From the NCBI GenBank assembly GCA_021186555.1, contig JAJKFL010000042.1, positions 21,203,521 through 21,267,520 of the forward strand: a DNA stretch of 64,000 nucleotides. The letters are read 5' to 3'. The DNA is from Reticulitermes speratus. Lineage: Eukaryota; Arthropoda; Insecta; Blattodea; Rhinotermitidae. The stretch's first letter is position 1. Each line of letters begins with the position of its first letter. A program made the translations under genes and the position numbers. Positions 55,946 to 64,000 of this stretch are shown piece by piece. The notes below the pieces were generated by a model that ran no database searches, was not told the origin of the DNA, and saw only the letters and a list, made by a program, of their open reading frames with translations.

Positions 55946-56239
55946 GATTTGGTTACCGAGATAGCTATCCCACTACTTCTCCACACACTCCACACCGCAA
56001 CTTGGACATTTATCATATCGTGGAACGAGGTTTTACATTCCCTGTTGGTAAACTCCGCGCCCTGTGTTATCAGGCACCGTGTCACTCCTGTTTCCACCTC
56101 GTGATCATCTTTCAATGTGTGGCCGCTAAGATCTATCCTTCAGCGCTCGAAACGGACGACAATCCGAAACTATCTCTCTTTTTTTACTGTATCCATCGTC
56201 GATTTGTAATTAAAACATAGCGTTTCAGAAGCCGGCTCT
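55946..56239. other. Non-genic
   Basis: No element was recognised; frames here lie on both strands. Confidence 0.45.
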
Positions 56240-56497
56240 GCTTCCGTCTTCAGGTGCGGGAAATGAACCTAACCTATTTCGTACTGCTGTTAACAATACC
56301 AAAGTACTTAGATATTCACGTAAAGTGCCCAGAATTATCAGATTTTAACCAAATTCGAAGTTTTTCGACATATTGTCGTAAAGTCCCAAATATCAAATTT
56401 CACAAAAATTCGTGCAGTGACAGCCGCACCGGTACATGCGGAGGGACAGACATGAACCTAATAGGCGCTTTTCGATATTTATGCTAACGCGCCTTAA
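56240..56497 (+). mobile_element. TIR-M family 3' fragment
   Basis: Shares AAATATCAAATTTCACAAAA, CGGAGGGACAGACATGA, CCTAATAGGCGCTTTTCG and CTAACGCGCC with the copies at 19-20 kb and 62.5 kb. The 5' half is absent or too diverged. Confidence 0.7.
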
Positions 56498-58149
56498 AAC
56501 GGGAGTCGGTCAGAAAGAAAGTTTACATGGCGTATAACTGTCATTTCGTGACTGAAGGACCTTGGAACATCCGGCATACAGCCCCGATCGGGCGCCGGGT
56601 GATTATCATCCGTGTCCAGTGGCCACAGATTTAAAGATGATCGCGAAGTGGAAACAACTGTGGCACACGACGGTTGGTAATACAGGACGCGGACTAATAT
56701 CAACAGGATATCAAAAATCTCGCCCCCATGATAAAGATAAATACCCCTACTGTGGCGGGGACTACGTGGAAAAGCGGTGGGAGAGCAGTACAGTTAAATC
56801 TGAAGTGTTCTCATTACAGCTGAAAATAAAGAACCAAAATACAGGGTTATTTTGTGACTGAACACAGACACACACACATACACCACTTTCCAAGTTGTAT
56901 CCACCTGTATTTATCGCACTCCAAGTTTATTTCGGATAAAATGTAAATTACCCTGATTTTGACACCGCCATAAAATTGTCGCCAATCCTGTAGAGCATGA
57001 ATATGTAGGTGTAAATACATGACACGGAATGACTTGAAATGAAGCCAATTACCCGCTGCCTTCCGCATTTTACACATTAAAAATAAAACCACCTGCTTCA
57101 GGTTATCTTAAAGTCTAGGCCCATAATTTGTGCGGGTCTTAATATAAGCGAACAATTCTGTTGATAAACACTGCTGGTTCCTTCTATTTATAGGTAGGTC
57201 AATGTAAGTTCATAACGCACGACAGTTGTGCAGAGTGCAGTCCATAAATCCTGTAATCGAAACTTAAAATGGAGTGCAAAAATATCACTAGGCCTATGTT
57301 GCAAATACCCACCAAGTAATGACTGCGTTTCTATTTAGTAAAGTATGTACTACAGGTAGTGAACAATGAACATTATGTAAAAACATACTAATGTCAATGC
57401 ATTGTTTCCTATTTAAAGTAATGAGTAAGTATTAAAAGCAGAGTACAAAGCAAAAGCACTGCTTCTCTTCCCTTCCATAACTGACAACCGCGACGGATGT
57501 TACACTGATACAGGAGTTTAATACAGCAAAACAAACTTCAAATGAAGCCTGTTATTTGTTTCCGATGCAACCGTACACTGAAACATTTAATTTTATTGGA
57601 TTAAAGAAAGGAACAAATAAATCGTTCCACAGCAACATGACTACTCGCTTAAATCGATACCAAAACCATCACTTCATTGAAGATTTTATACGAGTTACAG
57701 AAGAAACGTAAAACCGCGTCTTAAGGAAAGTGCGCTTGTTATTAAAGAAATATCCGCGTAAATTTCAGTGGGAATGACAGTTCCCGTCTCTAGCCGCAGT
57801 TTCCACAGGGATCTACAGTTTTACTTTGAAAGCCCTTCAGGAACACTTCGATATCACGAAGTCGCTGAATATGCATGGCATTTAACTTTATTAGGAAAAG
57901 GTGAGCCTGCGATACTGCCTAAAGCATATGCGGACCTACCACTCGCAGACGTCAGCTGCTGCCACTGCACCTTCCCCTTCCATATCACTACCAATAATCC
58001 ACAGTCCCGTATAATACACACACGCACATACACAAACGCACAGGTTCATTGAAGTATCCAAAATAACCCCCCCCCCCCCCCTCACCGAAGTGCAATGTCC
58101 TTAACCGGAGCCCGACCAATACAGTTCACACCCTCGCATCCTCTTTCAT
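56498..58149. other. Non-genic; C15 run
   Basis: Fifteen C at 58067-58081. The 94- and 99-residue frames (57768-58052, 56562-56861) have no recognisable motif. Confidence 0.5.
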
Positions 58150-58329
58150 TTTAAGGTACGTACATTACAACTTATCCCGCATTTACGCCAAGGTCTCCGA
58201 GAGGACTCTTCCCTTCAAGTTTGACGACCCACACGTTTTTAATCATATCCCGTCTCCTCCATGTCTGCTACATACCCCCGCATCTCTCTTTCCTCCGTTC
58301 CTTAATTTGTCCTAGTAATAACTTATTTG
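58150..58329 (-). mobile_element. RTE LINE fragment split by SINE-A
   Basis: Plus text CCGCATTTACGCCAAGGTCT, CTCTTCCCTTCAAG, CCGTCTCCTCCATGTCTGCT, ACATACCCCCGC and TTCCTTAATTTGTCC follows the RTE 3' coding region. Its continuation resumes after 58599. Confidence 0.5.
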
Positions 58330-58589
58330 GCCGATCACAGTGGCCGTGCGGTCTAAGGCGTGGGTCTGCGGCCGCTCGCTTAATAGGATCGTGGGTTCGA
58401 ATCCCGCCTAGGGCATTGATGTCTGTCTGTTGTGAGTGTTGTGTGTTGTCAGGTAGAGGTCTCTGCGACGAGCTGGTCCCTCGTCCAGAGGAGTCCTACC
58501 GAGTATGGTGTGTCTAAAATGTGTGATCGTGAAGCCTCAAAAAATGAGGCGGCCTAGGCCCCCAAGGGGCTGTCGAACCACTGAAAAAA
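58330..58589 (+). mobile_element. SINE-A copy with 10-bp duplication
   Basis: Head GCCGATCACAGTGGCCGTG, B box about 58393-58406, normal body, GGGGCTGTCGAACCACTG and an A run. The duplication AACTTATTTG lies at 58320-58329 and 58590-58599. Confidence 0.93.
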
Positions 58590-58629
58590 AACTTATTTGA
58601 CAGGGAGTACAAATTATGAGATTCATTAT

Positions 58630-58770
58630 TGCGCGGTTTCCTCTAGGAACCCCGTTAATTTTCCTGTCATTCAGAGCAGTCCTACCGAACGTGGGGTGTC
58701 TGAGTGTGATCTCGAAACCTCACCAATGAGGAGACATAAACCTACTAGAGCTTTTGATCCATAAAAATAA
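58630..58770 (+). mobile_element. Old SINE-A body fragment
   Basis: CAGAGCAGTCCTACCGAACG, GTGGGGTGTCTGAGTGTGAT, CTCGAAACCTCACCAATGAG retains the SINE-A 3' body without a head. Confidence 0.6.
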
Positions 58771-58943
58771 ACTCTGTTTTTAAACCCCTTAACCTGCTGT
58801 GTATGGGTTGTGTTAACATGAACATAATATACCTGGTTCAGAACAGGCCGCAATGAAGGGTTCTTGTACCAGCAGCCTTAAATGTTTGGTTTCCCCACCG
58901 CAGTAACTGACATAAGCAATGTGCCGTAACAAACAGTCTAAGG

Positions 58944-60123
58944 CAGTGATGAGCAACTTCTTTTGTATGAGGGTTAATTTAAAATACTCAAAACCCTGCT
59001 CGGGCTGCGAGCCAAGTTATAACAATGAGTTGTATTTTCTCAACAAGACCTCACACAACGCTTTAGGCGACATAAATTATTAGTATAAATGCAACAGAAA
59101 ATAACAGCATAATTTTTAATTCTTTTATTTTGTAGGCTGACAGAATGTTAATGAGAACCTTGTCACTGTTTCTTTTGTCACCGAGTTCTCAATATCTGAA
59201 CACACGTCAGTAGCAGAAAGTCGGAGGCAGCTTTCTTATCTCTCGCGGCTGACCCCATTCACTGCTCAAAAATAATCGTTCTTCGGAAAAGTCTTGGCCT
59301 TCCCCACGAATGGTCACTCAACGCTGGAAGCTTATCAGCATGTAAACAGAGTTTACGGAAGTCAAGCGTCGAACATGTCGAAATGAATTTCTCAGGTCCG
59401 CATGGCACTGCAAATATATGACCTGATCTGAAATCTTAATGACTTAAACGTCAACGTCAAATTGCATTGAAAATAAGTTACTACTGACCCATATTTGCGC
59501 ACATATTCAGAAAGGGTGTGTAGTTACTGTTGAAGAAGCTAAATTTCTTCGGCGTATTTCTCAGTCTAAGTGGGCTCCTCCGTTCTCAGCATTGGGAAGC
59601 GTGTCATATTGTCCGATCACAGCTGCACTTGTCACAACCAAAACTTTCTCCGGCTCGTTGCGACTTCGTCAAACATTTCGCCGACCAGGTGATTCGCCCC
59701 TGCATAAGTCACAGAAGTAACACAGCACAGCCACATGGCTTTGGTTGCATCCTTAGTCAAAGTATTTTGCGACTTCGTAGATCCTTTTTCAAAGGCAAAT
59801 ACTGATAACCTGATTTTAAAAAATGGCTGTTTTTTGTCCGGAAATGCACGACCTGCAGCTACCTTCTAAGTGTTCTTGCATTATTTCCGCGTCACTAACG
59901 AGGTTTCATCTTCCTTGCTAAACTTTCCGAAAACACGCAACTAGCACGGACTGCAGTTTGTGACTGTAAGGCTGCACTTTAGGACAAACTTGCAGCTAAG
60001 CAAAACTGGTTTGAAGTCTATTTATTTTGTCCCTTTTTGATTGCCCTTTTATGCCTTTTACTGTTACGTAAAGGAATTCACTCGCGGGCCCCACCGAGAA
60101 GTGCCGCGTCTTGCACATAAGTG
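58944..60123 (-). mobile_element. hAT element remnant, about 1.2 kb
   Basis: The left end CAGTGATGAGCAAC and the right end, read inward, CACTTATGTGCAAG match at 11 of 14 positions. GCTCGGGCTGCGAGCC and GCGGGCCCCACCG lie just inside, as hAT subterminal repeats. Flanking GTCTAAGG and GTCTTAAG resemble a degraded 8-bp duplication. Minus-strand translation between them gives only weak, broken peptides, so coding content is not asserted. Confidence 0.5.
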
Positions 60124-60284
60124 GTCTTAAGGTGCTGACCTTCAGAAGCAGAGTCTTCAGCTGCAATCACCACCTGCAAAAGCAAACTGGCTCGACGTTT
60201 CGATCCACGCAAAGCTCGTGATTTTTTATTTCGAAATTCTTCAGTCTCATAAAAATTATGCTGAACTCATGCATACCTAGTTTG

Positions 60285-60520
60285 TTAGCCCCTTAAAATA
60301 GCAATGGCTACTTTATGCACCATCAAGTTTAGCAGTCAACGATTCTACTTTATACCGACAGGGTTCTCTGATTGTTACAGATCTCAGAACAAGCAGCAAT
60401 TACTTCCCTGTAAAACATTAACTGCTTGGTTTTTTTAAATAATAGAGACTGTTTACTGCACGGTACAAACTGAGTCTTTAAATATAACTGCGGTTATTTC
60501 AGTCTTCAAAGGTTTAGCAA
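60285..60520 (+). repeat. Dispersed repeat Q, copy 2
   Basis: Partner of 31715-31925: TGTTTACTGCACGGTAC is identical, with flanking similarity over about 200 bp. Ends are not sharply defined. Confidence 0.6.
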
Positions 60521-61304
60521 ATGTTCTAGACGACATCGTAATTTGTAACCATATACCCCTTTCGTGTTTGTTATTTAAAGACGTCTTCTCAATTGCCTAT
60601 GCCAGGCCTATATACGTGGAAGGCAGAATTATTATGAAAGCTGACATAAAACGTGGAAATAGACGATAGCCTGTTTCAGTATCGATATTATATAGATTTT
60701 ATTAAAGGGACTGAAAGACCACGAGAAGCTCGGAAAAAAATAACTGATTTCCTGGCAGAGATTCGATACTGGCCCCTTCTGAATACGAGATACAAGTACT
60801 AGACACTCATGATGACAATCGATGCAATCACAAATTTCAAACGTCAGATAAACCTTCTTAAAAATCGCGGTTTAATCCCTGAAATACACAAGTTTAGCTA
60901 CAGCACTGTTGCTTCAACAACTGCGTTTCCTTATGTATTACTCCTTAAAACATTTTTTAGTTACACCTTTGAATAATACAGCCTAACAGACGTATTTTTT
61001 TCACCCACCCTGTTCTGCCACGAGTTGTGATAATATGCCAGCAACTTGTCATAACCAGTTTTTTAATGACGTGCTACAGCACAACCATCCTCTTACTGTT
61101 GTTGATTCAGCACATCTGCTAATTTTCTACTGCACTTTATATTCAACAGCAGTATATTACATAAAAGAAACACGACATACTGTTCGTCTGTACCATGCAC
61201 ACGTTACCGGCAGTTATCTGTATTCATCAGATAATATTTAAACCCCTCAGGAAGTAAGTCATTACATGCCTACGGTACTCGCATATATTTCGACTTGCAT
61301 TAAC
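60521..61304. other. Non-genic
   Basis: No element was recognised. Confidence 0.5.
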
Positions 61305-61640
61305 CAACTCCATGGAGCAGAGTCCTTCTTAAGAACCTTACAGAGTCTTACCTATTCAAGAAATACCCGCATTTTATGTAACCCGAAGGTTCCCTCCCGC
61401 ATTTACAAAAGCCCGCCACAGGCGCTTATCCTTAATCAGATTAAGCCAGTCCACGCCTTCCCATAATATTTAAGATCCATTTGAATATTATCCTCCCATA
61501 TACGCCTAGTTCTTCCAAGTGGTCTCTGTCCTTCGGGTTTTTTAATCAAAACAATGTATGCATTTCTCTTCTCACTCACACGTGCAACATGCCCCGCCCA
61601 TCTCATCCTCCTTGACTTGATAACCAGTAACATTTGTGAT
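61305..61640 (-). mobile_element. RTE LINE 3' end, truncated copy
   Basis: Plus text starts ACCAACTCCATGGAGCAGAG and ends in the coding tail. The minus strand still reads [40 protein letters not shown] and RTRRIWEDNIQMDLKYYGK, the same C-terminus as in the 51-kb copy. The best preserved of the short copies. Confidence 0.85.
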
Positions 61641-62414
61641 TGTGATGCCACTTTATAGGGCATACATGTGCCATGCAGGTAATCCAGTAGCAATAAGACT
61701 TGTGAAGTTCTGAAGCATAAAGTTCTGATAAATAATACCGCAAAATTTAGATCCCACGCCTAAGCAAACACACTTTGTCTCAGTTACCAAGAAAAACCAC
61801 TTAAGTTGTGTAAGAAAATCACTTGCAACTTTAAAAAAAAAACTTGCAAAACCAAAGTATAGTCTGTAGGCAAAATGCAGTGTTTTTTTAAATATTAAAG
61901 CGAGCAGTACATAGCACAGGCACCACTATATGTTAAAGAGCTAATCGGTTTAGCCACCTTAAAAATCTTTAATACAGGCTTACGACAGTACTTAACAAAT
62001 CCATACAGAACAATTATTCTTACAAACCAGTAGTGGCTCACACAGTCGACAAATTCCCAGCATTTTGTACTGAAATGCCAAAACAGAGAGATGTGGCAAC
62101 GAAGAGCAATGAAAAGGAATGATTAATTTATTAGATGAGTCATGCTGCACGCTTACAGAATACAAAACATATGGTGCTGCGCCTGCCAACACCGCAGCCC
62201 GTGTAACAATTATTCAGTGATACTCATATTCTAATAGCCTCACTCTAGCTGTTAATATTTACACTCATAATGTCTCCGACGCCTCTCCTCCTGTTCCAAG
62301 GATTATTCAAACAAAACCGGAACAGAGACATGTCCTGCCGAGTCAAATAAACCACACTATGATTACAATAAAACCAACATGCAGTCCTTCGACACAACTT
62401 ATATTCATAACGTC
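61641..62414. other. Non-genic
   Basis: No element was recognised; short A runs only. Confidence 0.5.
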
Positions 62415-62465
62415 GAATGACAGCTACACGTCTCGGCTAGTAAACACGGCCATCATCAGGCTGTA
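62415..62465 (-). ncRNA. Hammerhead-like core, mutated
   Basis: The minus strand reads CUGAUGA, U, GGC ... GCC stem around an 11-nt loop, GAGAC in place of GAAAC. The altered core should abolish activity. It lies next to a TIR-M element, as does the arm pair at 3.8-5.2 kb. Confidence 0.45.
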
Positions 62466-62499
62466 CATAAAAGGAGGGAACAACACAAGACAGCCAATG

Positions 62500-63013
62500 T
62501 ACGTATAACGTAACACTGAGGCGCCTTCACGTAACCATTGTTGTCCTGAAAAAGCAAGAAGTTTACATATTCTGTGAGTCTGTAGCCTTCGTTATCCAGC
62601 ATGCACAGCGCATGCGCCGTATTGTCATCTGTGGCCTGTATGGCTATACCATGAATTTTCACATTATCTCATAAACGGCACAATTTTCGTAAAAACGTTA
62701 TTGAACATAAAATGTGTGTTTTCATTTTCTCTACAACTTTTGTCCGAAACATTTCTCATTCTAAGAAGAATTCAGCGAAATATTGATATACATGTACATA
62801 CGTCTTCATGTAAAGTACATGTTATTCCTGTCAAATTTTAATGAAACTTGAATTTTCTGGATAGATTTTCGAATACTCAAATATCAAATTTCATGAAAAT
62901 CCGTCCAGTGGGGACTGAGATGTTCCAAGCGATCACACGGAGGGACGGACGGACGGACGGACAGACATGACGAAGCTAATAGTCGCTTTTCGCACTTCTG
63001 CGAACGCGCCTAA
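62500..63013 (+). mobile_element. TIR-M family copy, near full length
   Basis: The best copy: 5' ATAACGTAACACTGAGGCGC, GCATGCGCCGTATTGTCATC, TTGAACATAAAATGTGTGTT, CATACGTCTTCATGTAAAG, AAATCCGTCCAGTGG, a GGAC tetranucleotide run (62943-62965), CATGACGAAGCTAATAGTCG and GCGAACGCGCC at the end. There is no coding capacity. GGCGC near the 5' end against GCGCC at the 3' end supports inverted termini. Confidence 0.78.
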
Positions 63014-63284
63014 AACAGCAATATTTACAACTGCAATTTATAGTCTGAGATCTCAAACTTTAAGGTATATAGTTCTAATGAAATATAATATACAAGAATA
63101 TTACAGTTAAAATAAGATAGATAGGATATATCTATATAATATATAATGCTTATGTAGAGTATATAGGTAGTAGGGCGTAGCTGTATGTCTTCTATATTAG
63201 AAGTATATCAGTCAAGTAATTAAGTTGGGAGGTGATGTAGGACGGACATACAATCGCCATAGACAAGCTCTCTTCGAGTGAAAT

Positions 63285-63350
63285 TCTATCAGGCGTTTAG
63301 GATAGCCGAAGAGGTACAAACGTTGCGTGAACGCGCAACAATGTAAGTTA
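63285..63350 (-). mobile_element. TIR-M 5' fragment, inverted
   Basis: GGATAGCCGAAGAGGTACAA, CGTTGCGTGAACGCGCAACA, ATGTAAGTTATACGTAA is the reverse of the 5' end of the copy at 19379. Confidence 0.6.
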
Positions 63351-63960
63351 TACGTAAACGGCCCATCTTATTGCGGTTAGGTGTCATCTGGGTCCGATAA
63401 CAACTACCTACACATGTTCATATAAGAAGAGTAGGATGTCTGAATGGTGAACTACGTATATGTAAAAGGTGCAGTGTTCTACCCTAAACGGATTGGTTTG
63501 GAAACACTGAAGAAAACCTCTAAACAGCAACCGGAGTATATACATGCTTAAAATCAATCATTTCGAGCAATAAAATTACAATAAACACCTCAATAGCTAC
63601 GACATCTCCAAAGATTTACGATTTTGAGGCAATTAAAGACCGTCTATCATCCACCCGTGCCAATAACGGAACGCGTTTAAAAACACGTCAACAGACTTGT
63701 ATTGAATACGAATATGGCCCATGACGAATCTGTTTGAAGGTGACTCAGTGCCATAAACTTTGCGGATAAGTTATGTTTTCAACAGCATACATAGCCTCTC
63801 TTTCAAAAGATGCAGCACTGTGTAAATGCATGTGTTCGTGTGGGCTTGCAATAAACAGTGTCCACATTTTGTAATTCATACAACACAAAAACTCCACGGG
63901 GCGCAGTAGAATGTTTTTTGTATAAGCTATAATTTTTGCGTTTTCACCAACAGGTCTTTT
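63351..63960. other. Non-genic
   Basis: No element was recognised. Confidence 0.5.
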
Positions 63961-64000
63961 TTTTTCCAATGGCTCGACAGCCCCTTGGGGGCCTAGGCCG
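63961..64000 (-). mobile_element. SINE-A copy, cut by window end
   Basis: A T run followed by CCAATGGCTCGACAGCCCCT and TGGGGGCCTAGGCCG is the SINE-A 3' tail in minus orientation. The rest lies beyond the window. Confidence 0.85.

Noticed and set aside
59200-59900. Transposase coding remnant inside the 58.9-60.1 kb hAT
   Set aside because: Broken minus-strand peptides are only vaguely like hAT proteins; the element is supported by its ends, not by coding.

Overview
The window looks like repeat-dominated intergenic DNA from a large insect genome, most likely Blattodea (cockroach or termite). I infer this from the mix of elements: several tRNA-derived SINE families, a 5'-truncated RTE-type LINE, R4/Dong-like LINE tails, hAT and Tc1/mariner remnants, and inverted hammerhead-like repeats of Penelope-like (PLE) type. 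From memory these resemble cockroach and termite repeats; no database was searched. I see no convincing host gene, no genuine tRNA or rRNA gene, no CRISPR array and no bacterial-type operon. Nearly all short open reading frames are chance frames or pieces of decayed transposable elements.

Layout. 0-8 kb: a SINE-E, a large inverted pair of hammerhead-like arms (3.8-5.2 kb) with two further elements between them, a GTAT satellite, a SINE-D and a hAT MITE. 8-14 kb: mostly featureless. 14-20 kb: LINE tails, SINE-A copies, a 40-bp minisatellite, a hAT MITE and a TIR element split by SINE-B. 22.9-25 kb: a degenerate ZBED5-like hAT transposase followed by a foldback MITE. 26-34 kb: SINE-A, another hAT MITE, a 32-bp tandem repeat, a BovB-like RTE tail, and the best element of the window, a 424-bp snapback carrying two hammerhead ribozyme motifs. 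36-43 kb: DDE transposon remnants, SINE-D, further snapbacks, and a rearranged SINE-A with two tRNA-like heads. 46-50 kb: SINE-C cluster and two internally deleted transposons that share a transposase N-terminus. 51.4-53.2 kb: the main RTE reverse transcriptase. 54-64 kb: SINE-C, an RTE fragment interrupted by another snapback, SINE-A, a hAT remnant and the TIR-M family.

How the parts relate. No pathway is encoded; the logic is that of nested mobile elements. SINE-A and SINE-B have unrelated tRNA-like heads but a common 3' tail, suggesting dependence on one LINE partner. Target-site duplications of 9-14 bp are readable around several SINEs and three snapbacks, so insertion order can be recovered. 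The recurrent theme is the foldback: two inverted arms, often with a CUGANGA ... GAAAC ribozyme-like core, sometimes a short one-sided tail, and 12-14 bp duplications. I regard these as probable non-autonomous PLE derivatives and the most interesting content of the window.
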